In this document: positions 1-11,360 of the stretch, in pieces
Layout: each line of letters starts with the position of its first letter
Position numbering within the stretch: the stretch's first letter is position 1
From: Sitta carolinensis
Taxonomy: Eukaryota > Chordata > Aves > Passeriformes > Sittidae
Direction of reading: 5' to 3'
Assembly (NCBI GenBank): GCA_032173965.1
Contig: CM063283.1
Coordinates: 85,208,243-85,272,242, forward strand
Length of the DNA stretch: 64,000 bases
Notes under the pieces: generated by a model
What the model saw: only the letters and a program-made list of their open reading frames with translations
Told to the model about the DNA's origin: nothing
Databases searched by the model: none
Made by a program: the position numbers and the translations under genes

Positions 1-1189
1 CTGCATTCTTTGGTAAAGTCATGACTTTCCAGGCCCTTCAGAGTTCTTCAGTGATGAGTAGCTTTTCTTCCCAAATGTTCATTGCTATACACAACCACAT
101 AGCTCAATTCACTTTTTAATTCAAATATCACCTCTTTCACACAAGGGTTCTTAGTGTTACAAGACAATAAGTTTCAGCAAACTTCATCAACAGGCTTCAT
201 CATTTCTTTTCTGTGCTTAAATTCTTCTGGGGTTTTAACCCCAAGAGGACTTGGCACATTCATAATCTTTATGCCAGCTTCTAAGTGCCTACAATCCAGA
301 ATAAAACCCATGAAGTAAAATCAGAATAAGAAGCATAGTTTGTGAATTAAGACTCTAAACAACAACACAATGAAGGAATTATAAATCACCAAAAGGAAAT
401 GCTCTCTTGGACTTTGACTTTATTGCCAAAACAATAAACAAGATGAGCTTATGAGTTGCATAGTTTTTCTTCAAACCCTTCTGTTTAGCTGTCTATAGTA
501 TTTCAGAAGAGAGAATTATGTCTCTTTTTTCTTTGAAAATGAGGACTGTGATGTTAGTTTTCCATCTAATAAATCAACAGAACTTGCTTACAAGGTTTTT
601 GGTTTGTGCACTCAGTACGACAATCCAGTCCCACAACTCCTGTCTTCCCCAAGCAGCCTATGCTAAGGTATAGGCCAAGAAGTCAGTAGGTAGCATAAGG
701 AAACCCATGATCCATACTAATGAGAAGAGTTACTGCTGCTGAATGATTTAGGACTTTCTAAGACTTTCCAGGCACAACTGAAATATCCTTGTAAAGCTAA
801 AGAAAAACTTAACAAGGCAGAAAAAGTGGGAAAGCGGAGATATAATTATCCAAAAATAACTTTAAAATTTTCATGAGGTGATCAAAGCAAGGAATCTGTG
901 GATGCTCTGAATTTATTACCATCAAATTCTGAGGAACTGTGCTTGTGAAAACCTGACATATACTACTTTCAGCTTCCCCAGACTTCAGCCCAGGAGATGG
1001 GTGAAATCCTTCAAAAGAGACCACACCGTTTTGATTGAATTGATGTATTTTACTATACACGCGTGTATAGTGTGCATACATACCTGCATGTACGTGCTCA
1101 CACAACAAACTGATCTTTGTTGCTGACCAATGTGAGCACTCACTACCCAGATTGACCACTCTGGCAGAAGTGAATGGCACAGAAACAAA
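1..1189. other. AT-rich non-coding DNA, no gene seen
   Basis: Apart from the palindrome at 1052-1071 I recognise nothing coding or repetitive here. If the CpG island at 6.5-7.9 kb is the REV1 promoter, this is within REV1 intron 1. I looked on the minus strand for the conserved REV1 N-terminal exon and did not find it. Confidence 0.5.
1052..1071. repeat. Perfect 20-bp palindrome
   Basis: ACTATACACGCGTGTATAGT is identical to its reverse complement over all 20 bases, with ACGCGT at the centre. It lies about 120 bp before the CR1 fragment and is followed by further alternating purine-pyrimidine sequence (GTGTGCATACATAC, TGCATGTACGTGC). Confidence 0.95.
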
Positions 1190-1985
1190 TCCCTGCTCTG
1201 GGCCAGTGCTGTAACCATTGTAAGGCAAGGTACATGATGTTTAATAAGGCCAAGCACAAGGTACTGCACCTGAGTGGGGGCAACCCCAGAATCAATACAG
1301 GCTGTGGAATGAGCAGATCGAGACCAGCCCTGAAGGACTTAAGGGTGCTGGTGGGTGAGAGGCTGGACATGACCCAGCCATGGGCACTCACAGCCCAGAA
1401 ATCAAATCATACCCTGGGCTGCATCCTAAGCAGCATGGCCAGTAGGGTGAGGGAGAAGACTCTGGTGAGACCCCACCAGGAGTGCTGCATCCAGCTCTGG
1501 GGTCCCAGCACAGGAAGGACACAGGCCTGTTGGAACAAGTCCAGACAAAGGTGATCAGAGGGATGGAGCACCTCTGCTATGAGGAGAGGCTGAGAGAACT
1601 GGGATTGTTCAGCAAGAAGAGAAAGCTTCAGGGTGACCTAACTGTGGTCTTCCAGTATGGGAAGGGAGAATAAAAGAAAAAGGGAGAGAGACTATTTACA
1701 AGAGCATGTAGGGACAGAACAAGATAGAATGGCTTCAAACTGAGAGTAGGTTTAGATCAGACAATAGAAAGAAATTCTCTCCTGTGAGGGTGTTCAGGCA
1801 TTAGAACAAGATACCTAAAGAAGCTGTGGATGCTGCATCCCTGGAAGTCTTCAAGACCAGGTTGGATGGAGCTCTAAGCAGCCTGGCCTAGTGGAACGTG
1901 TCCCTGACCATGACAGGGGAGCTGGAACTAGATGACCTTTAAGGTTCTTTGCAATGCTGACTATTCCATGATGATTCTATGATGA
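1190..1985 (+). mobile_element. CR1 LINE 3' fragment, plus orientation
   Basis: The sequence follows the 3' end of CR1 ORF2 and its 3' UTR: AACAAGGCCAAG-type text (here AATAAGGCCAAGCACAAG), CTGGACATGA, and GGATGGAGCACCTCTGCTATGAGGAGAGGCTGAGAGAACTGG-like text in diverged form. It ends with the CR1 signature AGATGACCTTTAAGGTTC and ATTCCATGATGATTCTATGATGA. It is 5'-truncated, as most avian CR1 copies are. Open frames in the region (1174-1554 plus, 809-1391 minus) are remnants or shadows of it. The 5' boundary is uncertain by ~50 bp. Confidence 0.9.
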
Positions 1986-4900
1986 TACTGGGTTTTTTTT
2001 AAGAGATGCCCAAGGCAGTTGTGCTTTATGGTAAACCCAACGTTATCACTGAGCAAGTGTTGATCTTGCCAGGCTTTTCAGGGAAAAGGAGAGAGAAGGT
2101 ATCCACTTTGCAAATGGTAGATGATGTCAGATGCTAAGGAATACTCTTACTCATGTTTGGGCAGCAAAACTCTTAAGAACTCAACAACTTTACCAGCAAA
2201 AGCATTGATAACTACAGATTCAGTATTGAAATAGGTAGATTTTCTGTTTTAGCAGCTTTTGAATGACATTACTTAATTTCAAGTGACATTGCATAGTCAA
2301 GTTCCCAAATGCTTTTCTGACATTGCCTTTGAAACTCTCAAAGCTGCAAAATCTTTTTTGAAGTAAAAGCTTCACAACATAAGGCTTCCATGCTTAGCCT
2401 TGAAGTTTCAAGATTTTACTCAAGTTTTCCACATCTTTCTTTAGTCCACAGATACTACTTTTTTTCATCAACTCAGACCAACAAGACTAGGAAGAATCAG
2501 ATGAAACTAGCAAGTGGAGAGATCAAAAGAAATGGAATTTTTTTTATCTGTAGCTTAGTTTAATTGAAGATTATCTGACACTGGATACGAAGGATGCCAA
2601 AAGTCCATATTTGTTGAATAGATAAACGGAAAAAAACATACTCTGTTTTTTTAAGGTAACAAACTACAGAAGCTCAGAACACAAAGGGAAAAGTATTTTG
2701 GTGTGTTTATGACTAACAAAACAAACTTCTGATCTGACCCAATGTATTATCAAGCTTCCTCCAAGATTCAGAGAAAAATAAGAAGAGTACAGTGATTCAG
2801 TATTTTCCAGGAAAAATATAGTTCTAATATCTTGGGACAAAACAAAAATGCTCTAATTCTTCAAGATCCTTTAATTTAAACTCAAATCTGAATTGTATTC
2901 TTGGCCTGTACTGGTTCTAAGTAGGTATTTTAAGCACCTCTGACATAAAACCAACAACATTACACTGCTGCTCATGGAGACAGATCAATAGAAAATGGCT
3001 AAAGAGCAAAAATGGCCTATCCCAAGCAAATGCTACACCTGTAAAACTTGGGTTAAAAATCAATATAGAAGTTATGGGAAGGAGGAACACTTAAAACTTT
3101 GAATCATCCAGAAATTACAGTAAAAAGTCATTACAACCTTACATCTCCCCTAATACTGGTTTATTAAGAGCATTCTTGGAACTGCTTACCAAATAATGCA
3201 ATTACAGCATGAAAATCAAGGAATTGTGACTGAAAAGGCTGTATTAGAGCCGAGTGCTCTACTGTTTCCTGAAAACAACAAGCAGATTCAGAAATCCTTT
3301 CAATACAGATCGTTATTTTAGTCCTTTACTTCAACTGGGAGCTGCATTCAATTTCACAGAATGGTAAAATACACTCACACTACTTGGGAAACTGCACTAA
3401 TCATTTACCTTACATGCCATGGGGTCAGAGGCTCTTCTGTTTTTAAGAATTAATAGTAATTCCATTACTTCCTTTAAAAAGCAACAGCTCCTAGGTTTCC
3501 AAAATTACCTAAGTGGAGTACAACAATTTGTTCAAGGTGCTAACTCATCATGCCCTGAACAAACACCTGATGCGAGTCAGCTCAAAGAGGTGAAGTAATG
3601 AACATGGTGGACAGAACTTAATTCTCCTTTCGTTATTCACTGACAGCTAGAACCTGACAAAACATACTATCAGTAGTCCCCAAGATTCTGCCAAAATACA
3701 CCACATACCTCACCCTGCCAGAAGACTGCCAGTCTCTATGTTAATATGGAAAACCTTAGAGTAGCTCTCGACCCTACCCTGCATAGGTTCCACACTGCTG
3801 TCTTGCTTCAGCATTCAAACCAATCCACCTGCATTTGCAAGAAGGACTCTGCAAGGTACCTGAGCAGTGTCTTCTAAGAGAAACCAGCTTTCTCTTTTCC
3901 AGGGTTATTAATTTTCATAAATCAAGACATTGATGAGATGTGTATTAATTGAGTCAAACCAAGTAAGGGGGTTACAATCAAGAACCGGAACTTGGGTAAA
4001 GCATTAATAGATAGCTGGGAACGGAAAGCAAAACCAACAGAAGGGTTAACCACAGCATGGCTAAGCTTTACTTCTGCAAGTAACTGAATTCCAAGTCACC
4101 AGCTTCAGCACCACTAAATAGGTAGAATACCAACTGGAAAACCTGAAACTTTGTGATAAGGAGGGAGTTGCTTTACCCAAAAGCTAACACTGACATTCAG
4201 GGACCACAGTCTGCCTAGGCATTAAAAGCAAGGAATATGGAATATACAATCCTTGCTATGGGTATACCAAACTAAAAGTATGTCCTAGGGGAATTTCATG
4301 GTCACAGACTCCTTAGCTACAATAGCAGCAGTCCATAAGTCGATTTTGAAATAAAAGCCACAGGAATGGAAGTTATCATTATAGCCCAGAATTCAGGGCT
4401 GTACTGCACAATCACCTCTCTTCTGCTCAACACTAAGAAATAAACCTCTCTTAATTCTGAATTCTATCTTATGAGCACAGATTTTCCATGTGAAATACAG
4501 AGTGAGGGGATCACAGACATGGCAGGACATCTTCACTAAAAAAATTCTTGTGTCCAATTAAAATGCTGTCTGGATTCCACAACAAAGCAAAAGGCTGCTC
4601 TCGGGGCAGAGCACTACAAGTACCTGTCTCTTAGACAAAGATATTTCCTCAAGTATACTGAATGACACATGTCTAAGCGTTTCTCATGATTTTTTGCATC
4701 CACTTAAGATTTGCTCTCTTCCTTCCTCCTTTTTTTGTAACTCCATGGTCATTCTCATTTCTGTTTCCAATTTTTCCTCATTTTGCTATGCTTAGGTAAA
4801 CACATGGCACTATCACTGAATTAATCTACATTATACTCTTGAAGAAGGGTTTCAACATTTAGATATTTCACTCCCTTGTTATATATACACCAGACAAACC

Positions 4901-6459
4901 TCCTACGAGCTGACAGAGATCTCAGTGGTAATAATATACCCCTTTAATTAAAAGAGAAAAACGTTGAATTAAAAAAAAAAACATTATTAAATAAACAATA
5001 CCTAACAAATTAAATGGGGAAAGGAAAGCACATGGCAGGGTCAGTCAAGTTTTTTTTTTTCTGCTTGTCATGGGTTATTAAAAAACATTTGTGTAATCGT
5101 ATTAATTTTTTTCTACCTACTCAAAACCAGATTTAATTCTTACCTTTTTTTTTTTTTTTTTTAATTCTCTCTAATAAATGAAAGGGATGGTAGAAAGATT
5201 GAAAATTTACTATAAAAATTATTTCAAGAAGTCATGAGGGTCAAGGGATCAGAAACAACTAATGAAAATTGGCACTCTGTTACAACAAACTATCACTGCA
5301 CCAGAACAGGCTGTATCAGAGTATATGTACTATTCAGAAAGATGGAATGGTCCTAGGTTTGAAGGGCCCATTAATAAATAATGTACTGAAAAAACATATA
5401 TTGTACACAGAAAAAAATGTACAACCACTTTACAACTGAGGCTTGAAATATACTAATGAATTTTTCCTATTAGCACTTTGCTTTTAAAATAATCTTTCTT
5501 CAAGTAGTTAAACATCAGTGAGTCACATGGTAGGTTGTCTGCACTGTGCCTCTACTAACACTGTCCTACCAGTGACCTCCAGTGTGACAGCTTGGGATTA
5601 TTTACTAACAGGGATTTGGTACATTATCCAGCAGAAGAAATGGACTGAGTCAAAGACCAATATGGTGGGAATGAGAAATAATACATGCTGGAGGCAAGAC
5701 GGCAAGGAATATTTGGCTGAGATTAGGACTTCTGCCTCATTTTGGATTTCATTTGTGTTAAATGTCATAAACCTTAGTAAGACAGGACTATTCCAGGAAC
5801 AAATTTTAGCTGTAACTTCGTGCAACTAATGTTTATTATATAACCATTCGAACCAGTTCTATATGAGCAACAACTGCATCTAAACGAATAAAGAATTCAG
5901 ATCATAAAATTACAGTCCCCTGGTTTTGCTTCTTTGGATTATGGTGTCAAATTTGAGGTAGGACCTGGATTTTAGATCAAGATGCATAACAAACATCAAC
6001 ACATCTTTTCATTAAGACAGTTATTAACACAAGCAGAGTATTCATAGCCCTATCATTCTGAAGACTGTGAAGTTAATTTTAAAGCATCAGAAATAATGGA
6101 GTATTACAGCACACAACACACAGACCTTCTACCAAAAAAACCCAAACAAATCAGTGTTGGTGATACTAAGTTCCTCTTCCTTCTTTAGGTTAATATATCA
6201 TTACAGCACTTTTCCCATCAGGGGCTTTTAGCTCAGTCTCACAGATCAAGTCAATGGTAACTGTATAGCAAAAAGCATCAAAATCTGACGGGGAAGGGGT
6301 CAAGATGTGAACACATCTGTCCCCCAGTGTTTGTAAGCACAGGCTCACTCATCAAGCACAAGTCCTCCCTCTTCCCTTCAGCACACCAGTTATACCCAGC
6401 ACTATTGCTCAGCAAATACAACTCGTGACAAACACTACGGGAAACCGCAGACAAGATAC
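1986..6459. other. AT-rich non-coding DNA, probable intron
   Basis: There is no convincing exon on either strand. An 18-base T run lies at 5145-5162. The open frame 5518-5829 (plus, 103 codons) has no recognisable motif, and its reverse strand is equally open over 75 codons. I see no transposable element that I can name. Confidence 0.5.
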
Positions 6460-7101
6460 AAGATACAACGCGCGGGGAGCGTTCCAGAGGGCACGGCCGC
6501 GCCAGGGCTTCCCCTCTCCTCCCCCTCCAACCTATTTCCCTGCAGTGACCCTCAGCGCTGGCAGAAAGCTGTGGCACAGCCTTCGCTCGCCCCGGCTCTG
6601 CCCGGGGGACCCGTGTTGTGTCTACAGCGCAGGCCCCGTGTGACAGACACAGATACAGACGCACAGAAAAGACAGACAGACAGACGCACAGGTGCGGGGA
6701 GGGGCGGGTGACCCGGACACGCGCACACCTGGCGCGCCCCCGCGGCGCCTGGCGGGCGCGCACAGGGCTCTGTCCCCGTGTCCCCCCTCCGCCCTGCCGC
6801 GCGCGGGCAGCCTAGGCCCCAACGCGCCGGTTACATAACGCCGCGCGCCGTTCCCCTCTCCCTTACACCCGTTACCGCGCCGGGAAGAGAACAGGGAAGG
6901 CCCAGGCCGCGGGCCCTGGGAGGGGCTGTGAGGCAGGGCAGCGGCTGCGGGCCCCGCGCCTGCCTCCCGCTCCCCCTCCCTTCCTCCCTGCCTTCCTTCT
7001 CCCTGTCCCCGATCCACCCCCTGCGCGTCCCTCCTGCCATGGGGGCGCCGCGCCGTGGGGAGGGGGAAGGCGCCCGCTCCGCCAGCCCCGCGAGCGCTCA
7101 C

Positions 7102-7165
7102 CTTCCGCCGCGTCCCAGACACACATTCCCGGGGGCGCCGCCGCTGCCTCCTGCCCTGCCGGGCC

Positions 7166-7196
<31 letters not shown>

Positions 7197-7450
7197 CGTG
7201 CGTGTTGTGTGTGTGGGGGGCTTCACATCGCGGCTCCCCCTCCGGCACGGACGGACGGACGGACGCACGCAACCGCCGCCTCTTGCCCGCCTTCTTCTTC
7301 CTCTTCCTCCTCCCCAGCGCCGGCCGCTCTCTTTCCCTCTCCCCTCCCTCTCCCCGCACCTCACTCGGCGTCCCCGGCACAGCCCCTCCTCCACCCCATT
7401 CCCGTCCCTTCCCTTCCCTTCCCGCGAGCGCGTCACGGGAGAGTCTCGCG
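7102..7450 (-). other. Candidate non-coding first exon of REV1 (minus strand)
   Basis: In the CpG island the minus strand offers GCGGAAG|GTGAGC at 7102/7101, the best donor I see there. An exon ending at 7102 would begin somewhere upstream near 7400-7600; the start cannot be fixed from sequence. It would carry a (CA)n tract (reverse of 7166-7215) in its 5' UTR. The open frame across this exon (7098-7457) is a GC-rich, stop-poor artefact with Arg/Gly-rich translation and no recognisable domain, so I do not call it coding. Confidence 0.3.
7166..7270. repeat. (GT)n microsatellite and (GGAC)n tract inside the CpG island
   Basis: 7166-7192 is an uninterrupted GT run. It is followed by GCGTGCGTGCGTG and a second GTGTGTG block to about 7215. 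After a short unique spacer, 7246-7270 is a GGAC/GCAC tetranucleotide tract. Alternating purine-pyrimidine DNA next to a putative transcription start can adopt Z-form and is usually length-polymorphic. Confidence 0.9.
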
Positions 7451-8094
7451 CCACCAACCCGCCGCCGCCGCGCGGTCAACAAACGGCGCGCGCCGGCCCG
7501 GGCAGGGCCCCTGGGCCGCGGCGCCCCCTAGCGGCCCGCCCTCAGCGAGACAGGCGCCGGGCGGCGCTCGCACGGCGGGCACGTGACGGCGGGGAGGGGC
7601 GGGGCGCGGCGCGAGAGCTCGCGCGCCTCGCCTGGCGCGCGGGCCGGCTGCGGCGGGCGCGGGACGGCGGCGCCCCCTGGCGGCCTGACGCGCGCGCCGC
7701 AAGCAGGGCCGGGCGGGGGTTCGGTGCCGGGACGGGCGCGGGGGATGGCCGAGCCCGGCGCTGCCAGGAGCTCCCGCTCCCGGGGACCGCCCTGCAGCCG
7801 GAAAGCGCGGGGGGAAAGGCCCGAGGGCGGTTGTGACGGTGCTTGCCCCCGCTGCGTCCACCTTGCGGCCGGGGAGCCGGGAGCGGGGTCACCGCCCAGT
7901 CCTGTCCCTGACCACACTGGGTCCTCGTGGATGAACTGGAGCCGGGACAGGTTCAGGCCTTGCCAGCCTCACTCTAGAAGGGATTTCTTCCGCAGAAAAA
8001 GGGTCTGCTTGTTCCTCTCAGGTGCTGGATGCAGGAATAACACCCACTGGCTCCTCCCATGTGATTCCGCATTTTTAATTGCAGAAACAGAGAG

Positions 8095-8400
8095 TCCTTT
8101 AGGTTGGCAAAGACTTACAAGATTGTCAAGTCCTTTAGCCAGTTACAACCTTGTCAACTAAACCATAGCAGTATGTGCCCCATCCAGTTACTTCTTGAAC
8201 ACCTCCACGGATGGTGACTCCTCCACCTCCCTGGGCTGCCCATTCCAATATTTAACAACTCTTCCCATGAAGAAATTCCCCTTGATGTCCAACCTGGACC
8301 TACCCTAGCACAGCTGTTGGTAGCTGCCTGGGAGAAGAGTGAACCCCCAGCTGGTTACAAACTCCTTTCACTACATTGCGGATACTTTGTGCGATAACAT
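8095..8400 (-). mobile_element. CR1 LINE 3' fragment, minus orientation
   Basis: Plus-strand text such as GGTTGGCAAAGACTTACAAGATTGTCAAGTCC, a GGATGGTGACTCCTCCACCTCCCTGGGC block and GCTGCCTGGGAGAAGAG is the reverse complement of an avian CR1 3' region. It belongs to the subfamily whose flank reads GTTACCTGGGAGAAGAG rather than the one at 16616. It abuts the right side of the CpG island, so the open frame 7583-8161 that runs into it is not a real gene. Confidence 0.85.
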
Positions 8401-10769
8401 CAAAAACTTAATGAATGTCCAGCCTTTCATCTGGATCTAGTTACATACTGCTCAAGATATCCATGCAGGATAAGGAAAACTAGAGTTCAGGTCTGTGTCT
8501 CTCAGCTGAGCACCAGCTATTTTAGCCAGAGAGGCTGCTGCATTTCACTTTGAGATACACTTATAGCACAACTCAGCACCTTCATGAGAAACACCCAAAT
8601 ATTTGACTTTCGCTCAGTATTTTAATGAAACTCATCTTTACAATGTGGGTGTTTCCTGCGTGAAGAAAGCCCTAACTAGAATTTTGACCAGCTTTAAGTC
8701 AAATTTTGGAGACATTGTGGCTGGCTGCTTTCAGTCTAATTTTTATCAGCAATTATATTACCTGAAAAAAAAATTCTGAAAAATAGTGTTCAGAAAAGAT
8801 ATTTTATCTAGAATATATCCATTTCACTGAGCCAGCATTTTCCAGGTTTGCCAGTAAATTACTCTACCAATCCCAGTCCTTGCCAGTCGGAGTAAATTAA
8901 CTGTTAAAAGTATTGCATGACTAGATATGTGCATTATTTTTTTCTTACACAGCTATTTCTCTAGGGGGCAGTTGTGGAGTAGAAAGGCAGAAAGACTAGA
9001 GGAATAGGTTTTAATTTAAGTTAGCAAGAACAGCTTTAAAATGGTTAGTCAATGATTGTATTTTATTTTTAAACAGAAACTGACAGATAAACAAATTATA
9101 TAAGGAACAAACAATTATTTAGAGAGGCATTTGGGGACAGCTATTTTGTTTTGTAAAATATAAACTGGAGTAAGAGTTACCAGTGAAAAAATCTGAAATA
9201 GCCATTCTATACTTTCAGCAAAGAATAGATACAGTTAGTTAAAACAGGCCAATATTAGTTTAGGAAGAAACAGAAATCTGAATTAATGTTAAAAAGAGGA
9301 TAAAAATGGGGAAGTCTAGGAAAAGGGCCAAAAAATAACAGCAGTAAATTATCTTCTGTCTTTTAATGCCCTCACACTGTAACTCATCTTCACAAGCGAG
9401 CTCCTGAACTGACAGAGAAACATCTTAGGTTATAGTAGCCAGGTTGGGAACCGGGTTTGTTGCTTAGTCATTGGTAAATATTTACAGGGTGAAGCCTGGT
9501 TCAAGCCTGCTGACCTCAGTAAAAGCATTCTTGCTGTTTTCATTGAGTTTGGAATCAAATCTGAGGGTGGAGAGAGAGGCACTAGTTGCTCAGTGGGGCT
9601 GAGATTTTAGCCGGGGCATCTCAATGAGGTGTTATTGTTGAGCAGCCGTTACCTATAAATCTCACTTTCTGAGTCAAAATCTGCTCCATCTTGCAAAAGG
9701 TACATCTGATGTAATTTCAGTAACTTCAGCACAAAGGCATTTCCAGGTGAAACTTGAGAGGCTCAGGGTCATGCTGCTTGCAGCCTACTATAGGAGGTGT
9801 GACAGACCATATGGCTGCTGTGGCCTCTGAAGTCTTCTGTCTTGATATCTCTGGGTCTCATATTGTCAGAAAGGGCACATAAAGCCACTGACCGAAGATC
9901 CCTCCCCATGCTGATATACCTGTGTATTCTTTCTAGTCTCACATGTTTCCCAGGGCGATGTTGGCCTGTGAGCTACACACCAGCTCAAGGGCCAACACAG
10001 CGCCAATCTTCTGGCATTCCACAGAGGAAGAAGAACACTTAAGCTATGCCATTGCTTGCTGTTCTGCTGGTTTGCAGGTGATTGTGTTAAAAGGGCATAG
10101 CACTTCCAATTGCATGGCTCTACAAGAGCCAAGCTGATTGTAGAGTAGAAGGTGTCTTTGCCACTTTCATCCGTTTCCACAGAGGGTCCATAAGATGAAC
10201 ATGACAATCCATTGCTGCTCACTGATTTACCATGGCAGTCACCGGCCTGCAGTTGCTGTAAGCAGCAGTCTTTACAGACCAATAACCAATTCTGAATAGC
10301 TGCAGTGGACATTTTCCTTGTCATATGGTAGAACGGTCCTTACTTCTCACTCTGTAGTTCTCCTGGTTCAGGACCTCTTGGAAGGATCACCTGTGTCAAA
10401 TTCATGCTGGGTGGGTTCAACTCAGGTTCAGTTCTCAGCAGCAAATTCAGAGATGATTTTTATTTAGGCAGCACAGGGATGAGAATAGGGGACACTGAAT
10501 TCATCTCAGTCTCTGGACTCTTTCATCCCAACAGGTTCAGCCTTGTAATTAATTCAGGTGTTTGTCTCCACCCAAGCCAAAGAAGGCTGTTTCACGCCAG
10601 TGTCTCATACCCAGCACGGCTGCCCGCGAGTGGCCCAGGCCGTGGCCGTCAGCGTGGCGCTGTTCTCAGCGCAAACACGTGTTACGCACCCCTGCAGCAG
10701 CCAGCCGGCATCAGGGATCGGCACGGTCAGCGCAGGGGATGGCACCGTGGCCCGAGCGGCAGTGCGCGG
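8401..10769. other. Intergenic DNA, no gene called
   Basis: 8401-9800 is AT-rich with nothing recognisable. From about 9840 GC content rises. A minus-strand open frame of 152 codons (10324-9866) has no domain I recognise and a Ser/Cys-rich, unstructured composition. Between 10600 and 10769 CpG density climbs into the minisatellite. Confidence 0.4.
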
Positions 10770-11186
10770 CGGAAGGGACAGTGCCTGCCGCCGGGAGGGA
10801 CACGGCTGCCCGTGCCGCCGGGAGGGACAGGCTGCCGTGCGCCGGAGGGACACGGGCCGTGCCGCGGAGGAAGGCTGCCCTGCCGCGGAGGGACACGGTG
10901 TCCGTGCCGCCGGGAGGACGCTGCCGTGCCCCCCGGAGGGACACGGTTGCCCGTGCCGCCCGGGAGGGACAGGCTGCCCGTGCCGCCCGGGAGGGACACG
11001 GCTGCCGTGCCGCCCGGGAGGGGGACGGGAGCCGCTGCTGCCGCCCGGGAGGGACACGGCTGCCCGTGCCGCCCGGGAGGGACACGGCTGCCCGTGCCGC
11101 CCGGGAGGGACAGGCTGCCCGTGCCGCCCGGGAGGGACAGGCTGCCCGTGCCCCCCGGGAGGGACCGGCTGCCCGTGCCGCCGGGG
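10770..11186. repeat. GC-rich minisatellite, 27-28 bp unit, about 15 copies
   Basis: The tandem unit is of the form GTGCCGCCCGGGAGGGACA + (C)GGCTGCCC. The 28-bp variant has an extra C (GGACACGGCTG versus GGACAGGCTG). The left copies (10770-10930) are diverged and partly shortened; the right copies (10930-11186) are nearly identical. The array is open in several frames on both strands because the unit lacks stops. The predicted PPGRDRLPV-type repeats are an artefact of this. G-runs on one strand make G-quadruplex formation possible. Confidence 0.92.
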
Positions 11187-11360
11187 CGCGGCCTCCGCCG
11201 GAGGCTCCGGCGTGGCATTGCGGGCACAGCCCGCCCCGCCCGCGCCCCTCTGCCCTCGGGGCCGCCTTCCGGGAGCCCGCTGACACCCTGCCTTGCTCCC
11301 GCCGTCAGGAGCCGGCCGCGGAGCTGCGGGGGCGGAGGGAAACGTGCTCCTCTGTAGTTT
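11187..11360. promoter_or_regulatory. CpG-rich shoulder next to minisatellite, possible second CpG island
   Basis: Unique sequence right of the minisatellite remains CpG-dense (CCGGCCGCGGAGCTGCGGGG around 11310-11330) before reverting sharply to AT-rich DNA near 11380. It could be a small promoter, for instance of a non-coding RNA, or simply GC-biased sequence generated around a recombination-active minisatellite. No exon can be defined. Confidence 0.3.

Larger units (their letters stand above)
6460..7880. promoter_or_regulatory. CpG island promoter, inferred REV1 promoter
   Basis: About 1.4 kb of very GC- and CpG-rich sequence sits abruptly in AT-rich flanks. It contains GC boxes (GGGGCGGG), an E-box CACGTGAC at 7580-7587, a D-box-type GTTACATAAC at 6830-6839, a (GT)n tract and pyrimidine-rich blocks. 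This is a typical housekeeping, TATA-less promoter. Orientation: a strong minus-strand donor GGAAG|GTGAGC lies at 7101-7100. In mammals REV1 (a Y-family translesion polymerase) lies just downstream of AFF3 in the same orientation. I therefore infer that the island drives REV1 leftward. No REV1 coding exon is seen between 1 and 7100, which would be consistent with a non-coding first exon and long first intron. Divergent plus-strand transcription is also possible. Confidence 0.7.

Noticed and set aside
1174..1673. 126- and 63-codon plus-strand frames
   Set aside because: They lie inside a 5'-truncated CR1 copy and are degraded remnants of its ORF2 and 3' UTR.
1..6460. REV1 coding exons
   Set aside because: I looked on the minus strand for the conserved N-terminal BRCT-containing exons and saw none; only the promoter and part of intron 1 appear to be in the window.
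6778..7836. 352-codon plus-strand open frame and many other long frames across the CpG island
   Set aside because: GC-rich, stop-poor sequence is open on both strands in several frames at once; translations are Pro/Arg/Gly/Ala-rich with no domain and run through microsatellites.
7583..8161. 192-codon plus-strand frame with a good Kozak ATG (MAEPGAARSS) at 7745
   Set aside because: It runs from the CpG island straight into a minus-oriented CR1 fragment, which supplies its end; no splice structure or domain supports it.
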